A stretch of DNA of 64,000 nt from positions 1 to 64,000 of the forward strand of contig WTGP01000012.1 in assembly GCA_011523505.1 (NCBI GenBank). The letters run 5' to 3'. Of this stretch, positions 17,271-25,047 are shown in pieces. The translations under genes and the position numbers were made by a program. This DNA comes from Gammaproteobacteria bacterium (GTDB lineage Bacteria > Pseudomonadota > Gammaproteobacteria > Steroidobacterales > Foliamicaceae). Under the pieces are notes generated by a model. It did no database searches and had not been told where the DNA came from. It saw only the letters and a program-made list of their open reading frames with translations. Every line of letters begins with the position of its first letter. The first letter of the stretch is position 1.

Positions 17271-18425
17271 CCAGGCGTCGTATCGGAACAGGCCCAGCGA
17301 TTCCTCGTTACGATTGTTGCGTTCGGCGAAGCGTTCCGTGTCCGGGGCAAAGAACCGGTGAATAATTTCCCCGGACTCCAGCATCACCAGCGTGGTGCGC
17401 TCCACGCGGGCGGCCTCGTAGCGCTTAAACGCTTCGGAAACACTGCCGGAATCCGCCATGCATCGCGCCAGCACGACGCCGTCCTCGATCGCCATGACGG
17501 CGCCCATCCCCATGAAGGGCAGGGTGGGATGGGCAGCGTCTCCCAGCAGCGCAACCCGGCCGAGGCTCCAGGACTCGAGCGGCCGCCGGGAAAACAGGCC
17601 CCACTTGTAGCAGAGTTCCGGCGGGGTGGCGCCGATGATCGCGCGCACCAGGCCATGGAATTCCGAAAACTCGTCCAGCACTTCCTTCACGGTCGATCTT
17701 TGCGACCAGCTCTCCACCTGCCAGTCGTCCCGTTCCACGAAAGCGACGTAGTTGACCGTCTCGCCTCCGCGGATGAGGTAGCGCACGAAGAGATGCCCCG
17801 GTCCGATGTATGTGCCCGAGGGCGGGTCCACCGCTTCCGCCGGCACCTTGGCGGCGGGGGCCAGGCCGCGCCAGGCGACGTAGCCGGTGAAATTCGGCGC
17901 TTCCTGCTCGTGCATCTGCGAGCGGACGGGCGACTTCACGCCGTCGCAGCCCACAAGGACCCGTCCGGAAGCGCTGTTGCCGTTGGCGAACCAGGCTGTG
18001 ACGCCGTTCGCGTCCTGGGCAAAGCGCTGGAATTCGTGGCCCAGGACAATGCAATCCGGATCGTTGGCCCGCACGGCGTCACCCAGCATGTCGTGCAGGT
18101 CGGCCCTGTGGATCTGGTAATAGGGTGCGCCGTACTGCCGGGTGGTCAGGTCGCCGCGCTCGCGTCGGACCAGCACCTGTCCCGTCTGATAGTGATGCAC
18201 GGCCTGGTATGAAGGCGGGTCGGCCAGCTCCGCCAGTTCGCTTTCCAGACCGAGTCCCATCAGCGCTTTCGACCCGTTCGGGCTCAGCGTAAGTCCGGCC
18301 CCCACCTCGCCGAGTTCCGGCGCCTGCTCGTACACCTTCACGGCAATGCCGGCGCGCTGCAGGGCGAGCGCGCAGGTAAGGCCGCCGATGCCGGCCCCGA
18401 TCAACATGACGGGCTGCTTGCTCAT
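17256..18425 (-). CDS. FAD-dependent aromatic-ring monooxygenase
   Basis: 389-residue class A flavoprotein monooxygenase resembling salicylate or 3-hydroxybenzoate hydroxylases. The N-terminal FAD fold is MLIGAGIGGLTCALALQRAG with VKVYEQAP, followed by GAGLTLSPNGSKAL; the ribityl-binding motif is GDAAHPTLPFMGMGAVMAIEDG. Such enzymes hydroxylate a phenolic acid with NAD(P)H and oxygen. It is the first gene of an apparent operon with two Rieske oxygenases, pointing to sequential oxidation of one compound class. Its 3' end is modified by the 17-bp duplication. The exact substrate is unknown. Confidence 0.87.
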   Translation of the reverse strand: MSKQPVMLIGAGIGGLTCALALQRAGIAVKVYEQAPELGEVGAGLTLSPNGSKALMGLGLESELAELADPPSYQAVHHYQTGQVLVRRERGDLTTRQYGAPYYQIHRADLHDMLGDAVRANDPDCIVLGHEFQRFAQDANGVTAWFANGNSASGRVLVGCDGVKSPVRSQMHEQEAPNFTGYVAWRGLAPAAKVPAEAVDPPSGTYIGPGHLFVRYLIRGGETVNYVAFVERDDWQVESWSQRSTVKEVLDEFSEFHGLVRAIIGATPPELCYKWGLFSRRPLESWSLGRVALLGDAAHPTLPFMGMGAVMAIEDGVVLARCMADSGSVSEAFKRYEAARVERTTLVMLESGEIIHRFFAPDTERFAERNNRNEESLGLFRYDAWQVPV

Positions 18426-18524
18426 CCGCCGGAATTGTATGCCCGTGTTGACATGTATTGGCGGACATGAGTTGCAGTGCGCGACGGATACAATGCGCGC
18501 TCTTATGTACTGCGGGAACTACCC

Positions 18525-19319
18525 ATGCGCAACGCCACAATCGCCGCAGGCCTGCTGGCCTCGTTCGCACTGATGTCCGCCGCACAGGCGCAGACAGTCC
18601 TCATTACCGGTTCCAACCGCGGAATCGGGCTGGAATTCGCCAAGCAGTACGCGGACCGGGGCTGGACCGTGATCGCCACCCACCGCCGCGACACGACGCC
18701 CGATACGCTGGCGGCGCTCGAGGAGCAGTACCCCGCCGTTCGCGCGGAAAAGCTCGACGTGACCGACCACGCCAGCATCGACGCGCTGGCGGAAAAGCTG
18801 GCCGGCATGCCGATCGACGTGCTCATCAACAACGCCGGCATCACGGGCGATTTCACCAAGCCGAGGCCGCAAAGCCTGGGCACGCTGGATTACGACATGG
18901 CAGTGCACTTTTTCCGCACCAATGCCCTGGGCGCGCTCAAGGTCAGCGAGGCTTTCCTCGACAACGTGGCTGCCAGCGACCGGAAGAAAATCGTGGCCAT
19001 CAGTTCACTGGCCGGTTCCTTTGAAGGCGAGTCCGGCGGAAAAGGGGGAATCTACTGGTATCGCTCCAGCAAGGCCGCGCTGAACATGATGATGGTCGGT
19101 GTGGCCGCCGATTCGAAGAAGAAGGGAATTACGGTAGCACTGCTGTCGCCCGGCACCGTCAAGGTGGAAAAGGTTGCCGAAATGGTGGAGCGGGCGGGGC
19201 TCAAGGGCTTCATCGAGCCGTCCGAGAGCATTGCCGGCATGATCCAGGTGATCGAGAACCTGACGCCGGAAGATTCCGGCGCTTTCATTCGCTACAACGG
19301 CGAGCCCCAGCCCTTCTAG
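18525..19319 (+). CDS. SDR oxidoreductase with signal peptide
   Basis: 264-residue short-chain dehydrogenase/reductase with an unusual N-terminal leader (MRNATIAAGLLASFALMSAAQAQ) that looks like a cleavable Sec signal. The SDR domain begins immediately after it: VLITGSNRGIGLEF (cofactor site), LINNAGITG (NNAG), and catalytic Ser in ISSLAGSF with YRSSK (Tyr, Lys). The fold resembles the sniffer/C-factor type. An exported SDR is odd because NAD(P) is not normally available in the periplasm. A second exported SDR lies at 40606. ATG 18525 was chosen because upstream codons encode no sensible extension. It converges on the next SDR with 14 bases between. Confidence 0.85.
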   Translation: MRNATIAAGLLASFALMSAAQAQTVLITGSNRGIGLEFAKQYADRGWTVIATHRRDTTPDTLAALEEQYPAVRAEKLDVTDHASIDALAEKLAGMPIDVLINNAGITGDFTKPRPQSLGTLDYDMAVHFFRTNALGALKVSEAFLDNVAASDRKKIVAISSLAGSFEGESGGKGGIYWYRSSKAALNMMMVGVAADSKKKGITVALLSPGTVKVEKVAEMVERAGLKGFIEPSESIAGMIQVIENLTPEDSGAFIRYNGEPQPF

Positions 19320-19333
19320 CGCATGACCGGCGG

Positions 19334-20092
19334 CTAGAGGAAGGTTACGCCGCCGTCCACCATCAGGGTCTGGCCGGTGGTCATGCGGCTCAAGTCGCTG
19401 GCCAGCCACAGAACGGCGCCCACTACATCCAAGCTGTCCAGCGGCCTTCGGATCGCCTGCTGCGAGGTCGTGGCGCCGATGGCCTTGTCATACTTGTCGC
19501 CGAAAAACTCCGCTGAAGCCTGCGTTGACACGATGTTCGGCGCGACCGCGTTCACGCGCACGTTGTAGCGCCCCATTTCCCTGGCAAGGCCCCGGGTTAG
19601 GCCGATTACCGCGGCCTTGGAAGTGGTGTAGTGAATGACGTTGGCCATCCCGTAGGTCGCGGCCAGCGAGGCGATATTGATGATGGACCCGCCGTCGCCC
19701 GATTTCATGTGCTGCGCGGCTGCCCGGCTGGCCAGCCATACGCCCTTCACGTTCACCGCCATGGTTGCGTCCCAGAGCTCTTCCTCCACTTCGTCGAATC
19801 GCGTGAGCTCAAGGTTGCCCCACCAGCCGGCGTTGTTCACGAGCACGTCGATCCTCCCGTAGGCCTCGGCGGTCCGGGCGGCCATGGCTTCGAGATCGGA
19901 AAGCGACGTCACGTCCACCTTCGCGGTCAGGACCTCCGCGCCCTGTTCGCGCGCCAGCGCTTCGCTTTCGTCGCAATCCCTGAGGTCGCAGAGCATCAGG
20001 CGTGCGCCCAGGCGGGCGAATTCCACCGCGTAGGCCTGTCCAAGCCCGCCGGCCGCTCCCGTAATGACTACCGCCCGCCCGTCAAATCGCAT
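19334..20092 (-). CDS. SDR family oxidoreductase
   Basis: 252-residue classical short-chain dehydrogenase. The cofactor motif is VITGAAGGLGQA, with DLRD after beta-2 suggesting NAD preference; LVNNAGWWGN is the NNAG motif, and the catalytic residues are in NIASLAATYGMANVIHYTTSK. The C-terminus MTTGQTLMVDGGVTFL is the usual dehydrogenase ending. No signal peptide, unlike the convergent neighbour. ATG 20092 fits the domain start exactly. It is divergent from the Nudix gene across 51 bases. The substrate is unknown; a hydroxyl-bearing lipid or aromatic intermediate fits the context. Confidence 0.9.
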   Translation of the reverse strand: MRFDGRAVVITGAAGGLGQAYAVEFARLGARLMLCDLRDCDESEALAREQGAEVLTAKVDVTSLSDLEAMAARTAEAYGRIDVLVNNAGWWGNLELTRFDEVEEELWDATMAVNVKGVWLASRAAAQHMKSGDGGSIINIASLAATYGMANVIHYTTSKAAVIGLTRGLAREMGRYNVRVNAVAPNIVSTQASAEFFGDKYDKAIGATTSQQAIRRPLDSLDVVGAVLWLASDLSRMTTGQTLMVDGGVTFL

Positions 20093-20143
20093 CCGGCTGC
20101 CCTCAATCTCCGCAAGGAGGCGTGATGCTAGCATCTTGTCGCC

Positions 20144-20950
20144 ATGTCCGTCGCGAACTCCGCCTCCATTCCCCGCCCGCCTCTGCCTTCCACGACGCTC
20201 ATGCTGCTTCGCCGGGGCCGCGCCGGACTGGAGGTGCTGATGCTGCGGCGGATACTCCGGTCCGCTTTCGGCGGGGCGTGGGTGTTCCCGGGCGGCGTGC
20301 TGGATCACCAGGACCATGACCGGCGGCTTTACCGCCGCTGCCTCGGGCTCAACGATGATCGCGCCAGCCGTTTGCTGGCGCTTCGGCGGGACGGACTGGC
20401 CTACTGGGTGGCGGCCATTCGCGAAACATTCGAGGAGGCAGGGTTGCTGCTCGCGGTGAACGGCTGCGGGCAGGGGCGGCGCGCCACGCTTGCCGAACGC
20501 AACGCGCTGATTGGCGGCCGGGTCCGGTTTGCCGAGCTGTGCCGGCGGGCAAACTGGAAACTGCCGGTCGGGCGCATGCACTACGTTTCTCACTGGATAA
20601 CGCCCAGCGCGGCGCCGAGACGATTCTCGACGCGCTTTTTCGTGGCGGAGTCGTCGCCCGGCCTGAATGCGCGGGCGGACGGAAGGGAGGTGTTGCAGGC
20701 CCGGTGGTTCGAGCCGGACCGGGCGCTGCGGCAGCAGATCCCTCTGGCTCATCCGACCCGGCATTTTCTGCGAATATTGCGCGAGATGGGAAATATCGAC
20801 CGGGCGATTGCGTGGGCGGCTTCCGCGGGCCGCGGTTCCGTCCCGGTCACCCGCCCGCAGGTGCGGCGAATCGACGGGAAGCTGATGTCCTGTCTGCCGA
20901 CCGGCGAAGTGCTCGGGCCGTTCCACATGAAGGATTACCCGGTGACCTGA
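20144..20950 (+). CDS. Nudix hydrolase, NUDT19-like
   Basis: 268-residue Nudix-fold hydrolase. The Nudix box is split in the style of NUDT19-type acyl-CoA diphosphatases: AWVFPGGVLDHQDHD, then a roughly 40-residue insertion, then AAIRETFEEAGLLL with the REtfEEaG metal-binding core. The C-terminal half (MHYVSHWITPSAAPRRFSTRFFVA) is also typical of that branch. It probably cleaves CoA or acyl-CoA diphosphate bonds. The stop overlaps the next start as TGATG, making it the first gene of a coupled four-gene set (Nudix, metallo-hydrolase, acetyltransferase, DUF2878). Confidence 0.87.
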   Translation: MSVANSASIPRPPLPSTTLMLLRRGRAGLEVLMLRRILRSAFGGAWVFPGGVLDHQDHDRRLYRRCLGLNDDRASRLLALRRDGLAYWVAAIRETFEEAGLLLAVNGCGQGRRATLAERNALIGGRVRFAELCRRANWKLPVGRMHYVSHWITPSAAPRRFSTRFFVAESSPGLNARADGREVLQARWFEPDRALRQQIPLAHPTRHFLRILREMGNIDRAIAWAASAGRGSVPVTRPQVRRIDGKLMSCLPTGEVLGPFHMKDYPVT

Positions 20951-21801
20951 TGCCGGCCGATGCCATCAAGCCCGGGGAACTGGTGGACCTTGCGCCCTCG
21001 ATCCGGCGACTGACCGCGTTCAATGCCGGGACCATGACCGGCCCCGGCACCAACACCTGGGTCCTCGGGGAAAAGGAAATAGCGGTACTGGATCCAGGCC
21101 CTGCCTCGCCCCGGCACGTCGAGAACATCGTGGACCAGGCCCCGGGGGAGGTGCGCTGGATTCTGGTCACCCACACTCACCCCGACCACTCGCCGGGCGC
21201 CGCGCTGCTGGCGGAGCTCACGGGCGCTTCGCTGATCGGCCCGACTCCTCCGCCTGGCGACCGTCAGGATTCGAGTTTTTGTCCCGCCGTGCAGCCGAAC
21301 GATGGCCAGGAGTTCGACCTGGGCGGTTTTGTGCTTCGGGCCGTGCATACGCCCGGCCATGCATCCAACCACTTCTGCTGGTGGCACGCGCCGCTGGGCG
21401 TGCTGTTCACCGGCGATCACATCATGCAGGGCTCGACCGTAGTCATTGCGCCTCCCGACGGCGACATGTGCGCCTACATGGCCTCGCTCGGCCGGCTGCT
21501 CGACCTGCCCATCCGCGCCATGGCGCCCGGGCACGGCCATTGGATCGATCGTCCCAGGGAAGAAATCAGGGGCCTGATTGCGCACCGTGAAAGGCGCGAG
21601 GAAAAGGTGGTCTCGGCCATGGATGCGCTCGGCCCCGCCGCGCTTGAGGCTATCCTTCCCCGGGTGTACGACGACGTGCCCGACCGCCTGCATCCGGTGG
21701 CGGCCCTGTCTCTCGAGGCCCACCTTCTGAAGCTTGAACGCGAAGGCCGGGCCCGGCGCGAAGGCGACTCCTGGCGGCTTGCGGAAGGCGCGGCGCAGTG
21801 A
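20950..21801 (+). CDS. Metallo-beta-lactamase-fold hydrolase, LACTB2-like
   Basis: 283-residue MBL-fold hydrolase. The zinc signature is THTHPDH (HxHxDH), with further ligands in HTPGHASNHFCWW and FTGDHIM, and a final His in APGHGHWID. A winged-helix-like C-terminal region follows (VAALSLEAHLLKLEREGRARRE), as in LACTB2-type proteins. RNA or thioester hydrolysis are both known in the family. ATG 20950 shares an A with the stop of the Nudix gene; the 3' end overlaps the GNAT gene. Pairing with a NUDT19-like Nudix protein recurs in proteobacteria and hints at acyl-CoA turnover. Confidence 0.88.
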   Translation: MPADAIKPGELVDLAPSIRRLTAFNAGTMTGPGTNTWVLGEKEIAVLDPGPASPRHVENIVDQAPGEVRWILVTHTHPDHSPGAALLAELTGASLIGPTPPPGDRQDSSFCPAVQPNDGQEFDLGGFVLRAVHTPGHASNHFCWWHAPLGVLFTGDHIMQGSTVVIAPPDGDMCAYMASLGRLLDLPIRAMAPGHGHWIDRPREEIRGLIAHRERREEKVVSAMDALGPAALEAILPRVYDDVPDRLHPVAALSLEAHLLKLEREGRARREGDSWRLAEGAAQ

Positions 21802-22250
21802 GCAAGACCATCATCCGGCCGGCCCGGCCCGCGGACACTCCGACGATCGTCCGGTTCAATATCGAGCTGGCCGACGAGTCCGAGGGCTTGCGCCTTGATC
21901 CGAAGACGGTCGAGGCCGGCGTGCGCCGGATGTTCTCCGACCCGGCCCTGGGGCGCTATTTCATGGCCGTTTCCTCCACCGGGGAACGGCTGGGGCAGTT
22001 GATGATCACGACCGAGTGGAGCGATTGGCGCAACTGCATGATCTGGTGGCTGCAAAGCGTGTATACGGCGCCGGAACACCGGGGCAGCGGCGTGTTCCGG
22101 GCGCTCTGCGAACACGTCCTGGGCGAAGCCGGCGAGACGGGGTGCCGGGTGCGCCTGTACGTGGAGCGCGACAACAGCCGCGCGATCGCGGCCTACCGGG
22201 CCCTGGGGTTCGACCACTGCGGATACGACGTCATGGAGCATGGCGCATGA
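21798..22250 (+). CDS. GNAT family N-acetyltransferase
   Basis: 150-residue single-domain GNAT acetyltransferase. The acetyl-CoA binding region reads VYTAPEHRGSGVFRALCEHV (motif A, R/Q-x-x-G-x-G/A), followed by VRLYVERDNSRAIAAYRALGF (motif B). GTG 21798 gives a GTGA overlap with the preceding stop, and its own stop overlaps the next ATG, so expression is coupled to both neighbours. The substrate amine is not predictable. Confidence 0.9.
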   Translation: MSKTIIRPARPADTPTIVRFNIELADESEGLRLDPKTVEAGVRRMFSDPALGRYFMAVSSTGERLGQLMITTEWSDWRNCMIWWLQSVYTAPEHRGSGVFRALCEHVLGEAGETGCRVRLYVERDNSRAIAAYRALGFDHCGYDVMEHGA

Positions 22251-22825
22251 CCGTAAGTTTCCCTTCATGGTGCCGCGTCGCGACGCTGGTCAGAAGTGTT
22301 GTGGGGTTCAAGGCCGTGTGGCTGTGCACGGTGCTGGGCGCCGCGGCCGGCGACGTATGGCTCGGCCCGCTGGCGCTGCTGGCCTTTGCAGGCGTGCAGA
22401 CGTTCCTTTCGGGGAATCGCAGAAGGGAGCTGCTGGTCCTGGCGAGCGGACTCGCAATGGGCTTGGTCATGGAAACCATCGTGGTGCGGGCGGAATGGGT
22501 CAGCTATGCGCCGGGCTGGCCTGATTCGATTCTTGCCCCGGCCTGGATTCTGGCCTTGTGGGGCGCGTTTTCGCTGATGAGCATCGACGGCCTGGCCTGG
22601 CTGCGCGGCAGGCGCATACTGGCCGCCGTCCTGGGCGCCACCGGGGCGCCGTTTGCGTATTTCTCGGGAATTGTCCTCGGCGCCGGATCGGAGGCCGAGG
22701 TCGCCTTCTACGTGACCGTGGGTTTGTTCTATGCGGCGGCGACGCCGCTGCTGGTCGAATTGGGAGGTGCTTTTAAGGGCGGCGGGGCCGCCCCCGGGGG
22801 GAGGAAGAATCCGGGGGCGACCTGA
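22247..22825 (+). CDS. DUF2878-like membrane protein
   Basis: 192-residue inner-membrane protein with about five hydrophobic segments. The order and the segment RAEWVSYAPGWPDSILAPAWILALWGAFS recall DUF2878 family proteins, which have no known function. ATG 22247 overlaps the GNAT stop (ATGA). The last 20 residues are Gly/Pro-rich and run into a GC-rich stretch with self-complementary runs that may end transcription of this four-gene unit. Confidence 0.72.
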   Translation: MTVSFPSWCRVATLVRSVVGFKAVWLCTVLGAAAGDVWLGPLALLAFAGVQTFLSGNRRRELLVLASGLAMGLVMETIVVRAEWVSYAPGWPDSILAPAWILALWGAFSLMSIDGLAWLRGRRILAAVLGATGAPFAYFSGIVLGAGSEAEVAFYVTVGLFYAAATPLLVELGGAFKGGGAAPGGRKNPGAT

Positions 22826-22901
22826 CCCTGGTCCCGGGATTGGGGGGAGGTCTCTTGGGAGGGGAGAACCGGGAGCAGGGCGCCGCTTGTTTGAGGACGG
22901 G

Positions 22902-23018
22902 CTATCCGCCCAGGATGGACCAGAACGCGGCGATCGGGGCTACCAACGCGACCGCGAACAATACGGCCTCACCACAAACGCCCAGGTTTCCGGCGCTCGT
23001 TCTTGAAATCAGTGTCAT
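22902..23018 (-). CDS. 38-residue membrane peptide divergent from two-component system
   Basis: Small open frame encoding a 38-residue peptide: a short polar N-terminus (MTLISRTSAGNLGVCGE), then one hydrophobic stretch (AVLFAVALVAPIAAFW). An ideal ribosome site AAAGGAG (23027-23033) stands 8 bases before ATG 23018, stronger than most in this window, which argues that the frame is real. Between it and the response-regulator gene lie three GTAAC boxes at 23095-23119. A TATCTT element (complement of 23058-23063) could be its -10, placing the boxes about 45-70 bases upstream of transcription start. The position matches cpxP relative to cpxRA, but the peptide is not CpxP-like. No homologue recognised. 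Confidence 0.68.
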   Translation of the reverse strand: MTLISRTSAGNLGVCGEAVLFAVALVAPIAAFWSILGG

Positions 23019-23094
23019 GTCTCTTTCTCCTTTGCATCTCTTCTTGATGCACTGCACAAGATACGGGCGAAGGCGTTTTTTTCTTCTCGGCAGG

Positions 23095-23119
23095 GTAACG
23101 ATTCGTAACATTTTGTAAC
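23095..23119. promoter_or_regulatory. Triple GTAAC direct repeat, likely response-regulator site
   Basis: GTAAC occurs at 23095, 23105 and 23115: three copies at exactly one helical turn (10 bp). OmpR/PhoB-type regulators bind such direct repeats, and the E. coli CpxR consensus is GTAAA-N5-GTAAA. The site lies between the 38-residue peptide and the response-regulator gene, so it probably controls the peptide and autoregulates the two-component operon. Site identity is inferred. Confidence 0.7.
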
Positions 23120-23172
23120 GCGGATTGAATTTCCCTCGAAATCGGCAAAACCACCCATAAAATCCATAAGCC

Positions 23173-23922
23173 ATGACGGCCCGCATCTTCCTGATCGACG
23201 ACGACGCAAAGCTCGCCATGCTTCTGCGGGCGTACTTCAGTCGTTTCGATCTCGAACTCGAGTCCGCGCTGGAAGGCGACACCGGGCTCAGGAAGATGGC
23301 GTCCTTCGAACCGGACCTGGTGATTCTCGACGTGATGCTGCCGGGGCGCGACGGCTTCGAGCTGTGCCGCGAGATTCGCAAGACCAGCAGCGTGCCGATC
23401 ATCATGCTCACCGCGCGCGGCGACGTGACCGACCGCGTCGTGGGTCTGGAGGTGGGGGCCGACGATTACGTGCCCAAGCCGTTCGAGCCGCGCGAACTGG
23501 TCGCCCGGATTCAGACCATTCTGCGGCGCGTCCAGCGTTCGTCAACGATGTCGGGAGTGGCGGAACACGGTCCGCTGCGGCTTGACTTCGATCGCCGCGA
23601 AGCGCACCTGAACGGCGACCCGCTCGATCTCACGGCCATGGAGTTCAACCTCCTGCAACTGCTTGCCGGCGAGCCGGGCCGCGTCTATACGCGCGACGAA
23701 ATACTCTCGGAACTGCGCGGCATAGAGCCGAACTTTTTCTCGCGTTCGGTGGACATCAATATCAGCCGTCTGCGCCAGAAACTGGACGACGATCCATCCA
23801 ATCCCCGCTTCATCCGGACGATTCGCGGCGCCGGCTACGTCTTCCTGAAAGGACAGGGCGAAAGCAGTCGCGACCCCGGGAGCGATGACGTGCCGTCCTC
23901 AAACACCACGATCGTTCTATGA
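23173..23922 (+). CDS. OmpR-family response regulator, CpxR-like
   Basis: 249-residue transcriptional regulator. The receiver domain (about 1-120) has the acidic pocket FLIDDD, phospho-acceptor D53 (in VILDVMLPGRDG), the switch Thr in MLTARGD and Lys in VPKPFEPRELVARI. A winged-helix DNA-binding domain follows (about 140-235; DLTAMEFNLLQLLA, then VDINISRLRQKL and FIRTIRGAGYVF). It resembles CpxR/OmpR more than PhoB. It overlaps the kinase gene by 4 bases. The triple GTAAC repeat 54 bases upstream is its likely operator. Confidence 0.93.
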   Translation: MTARIFLIDDDAKLAMLLRAYFSRFDLELESALEGDTGLRKMASFEPDLVILDVMLPGRDGFELCREIRKTSSVPIIMLTARGDVTDRVVGLEVGADDYVPKPFEPRELVARIQTILRRVQRSSTMSGVAEHGPLRLDFDRREAHLNGDPLDLTAMEFNLLQLLAGEPGRVYTRDEILSELRGIEPNFFSRSVDINISRLRQKLDDDPSNPRFIRTIRGAGYVFLKGQGESSRDPGSDDVPSSNTTIVL

Positions 23923-24971
23923 ATAACCGATTCGCCCGCGCACTGAATCGGCTGGCGCGCAAGCCGGTGAACGCCTGGCGCTCGCTTCCCGTTCGCCTGA
24001 TACTGATCTTCTTCGCGAGTTATATCGTCATTACGGCGTGCACGGTGGCCCTCTTCTGGTTTTTCCCTCCCCGGGGGAATCCGGAGAACATGACCGTCGT
24101 GCGTATCCTTGGTTACCCCATGATCGCGGTGGTTTTCGCCGGCTGCTACCTGGCGGTGCGGCGGCTGTTCTATCCGCTGGAAGACATCCGGCAGGGCACG
24201 CGCCGGATCGGGGAAGGGCAGCTCGACTACCGGATCCCGGTCCGCCGCCAGGACGAGCTCGGCAGGCTGTCGGAACGCATCAATCGCATGGCGGACCAGG
24301 TGAAGGGGATGCTGGACGGCCAGCGCCAGTTGCTGCTGGCCATGAGCCACGAGTTGCGCACGCCGCTGACCCGCGCCCGGCTGGCGCTTGAATTCATCCA
24401 CGACAAGGACGTGCGCTCGCACCTGGAGTACGACCTGTCCAGCATGGAACGCATGATCACGGAACTGCTGGAGGGCGAACGCCTGAACACGCAGGGCGGG
24501 CGGATGTCGCGCTCGCGGGTCAACCTGAACAAGTTGATGGCCGAAGTCCTGCGCGGCGATTTCCCCAACGACCGCCACCGCGTGTCCCTGAGCGTGCCGC
24601 CGGCTACGGCACAGCTGAGCGTGAACGCCGCCCGCCTGAGAATGCTGGTCCGCAACCTGGTGGAGAATGCCCTGCGCTACAACCCCCGGGACGGGATGCC
24701 GGTCGAGCTCAGCCTGCGCATGGACGAAGGCGCGGCGGTAATCCGCGTGCAGGACCACGGTCCCGGAATCGAACCCGAGCACCTGGAACGGGTTACCGGC
24801 GCCTTTTACAGGGCCGACCCGTCCCGCGGCGCGGGAACCGGACGCCATGGCCTTGGCCTTTACCTGTGCCGCCTGATCGCCGAGGCGCACGGCGGCGAGG
24901 TGGAAGTGGCCAGCCCTCCCGGAAGCGGCGCCTGCATCACCGCCCGCATACCCGGCGAACCGCCGAACTGA
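23919..24971 (+). CDS. Sensor histidine kinase, CpxA/EnvZ-like
   Basis: 350-residue inner-membrane kinase. TM1 spans about 24-49 and TM2 about 63-81, leaving only about 13 periplasmic residues (PPRGNPENMTV), so there is no periplasmic sensor domain. HAMP (about 82-135), DHp with H144 in MSHELRTPLTRARL, and the catalytic domain with N box (LVRNLVENALRY), G1 (VQDHGPGIEPEHL) and G2 (GRHGLGLYLC) follow. It is shorter than CpxA. The tiny periplasmic loop suggests that it senses membrane state or a small membrane partner, possibly the divergent 38-residue peptide. Confidence 0.93.
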   Translation: MNNRFARALNRLARKPVNAWRSLPVRLILIFFASYIVITACTVALFWFFPPRGNPENMTVVRILGYPMIAVVFAGCYLAVRRLFYPLEDIRQGTRRIGEGQLDYRIPVRRQDELGRLSERINRMADQVKGMLDGQRQLLLAMSHELRTPLTRARLALEFIHDKDVRSHLEYDLSSMERMITELLEGERLNTQGGRMSRSRVNLNKLMAEVLRGDFPNDRHRVSLSVPPATAQLSVNAARLRMLVRNLVENALRYNPRDGMPVELSLRMDEGAAVIRVQDHGPGIEPEHLERVTGAFYRADPSRGAGTGRHGLGLYLCRLIAEAHGGEVEVASPPGSGACITARIPGEPPN

Positions 24972-24999
24972 TTCGGTTTTCCAACGCCGCCCACTTGTG

Positions 25000-25032
25000 C
25001 ATAATTAGCCGGTTGTCGGTCTGCATGACCGA
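25000..25032 (+). promoter_or_regulatory. Putative promoter and operator palindrome before TonB receptor
   Basis: A CATAAT element at 25000-25005 is a candidate -10. Just downstream is a perfect inverted repeat TCGGTC-TGCAT-GACCGA (25016-25032), in the leader of the receptor mRNA and ending a few bases before its ribosome site. It could be an operator or a hairpin that modulates translation. No good -35 element is seen; the assignment is tentative. Confidence 0.35.
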
Positions 25033-25047
25033 TAGGGAGGACATCCA

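Noticed and set aside
20093-20926. N-terminal extension of the SDR at 19334-20092
   Set aside because: The extra codons run opposite the Nudix gene and encode a Pro/Arg-rich sequence without SDR features; ATG 20092 matches the normal SDR start.
22902-23018. Calling the small peptide CpxP
   Set aside because: It has the position but none of the features: CpxP is a soluble periplasmic protein of about 165 residues with LTxxQ repeats.
23019-23411. Longer version of the 38-residue peptide reading back through the response-regulator gene
   Set aside because: It would overlap the regulator gene antisense; the strong ribosome site directly before ATG 23018 marks the real start.
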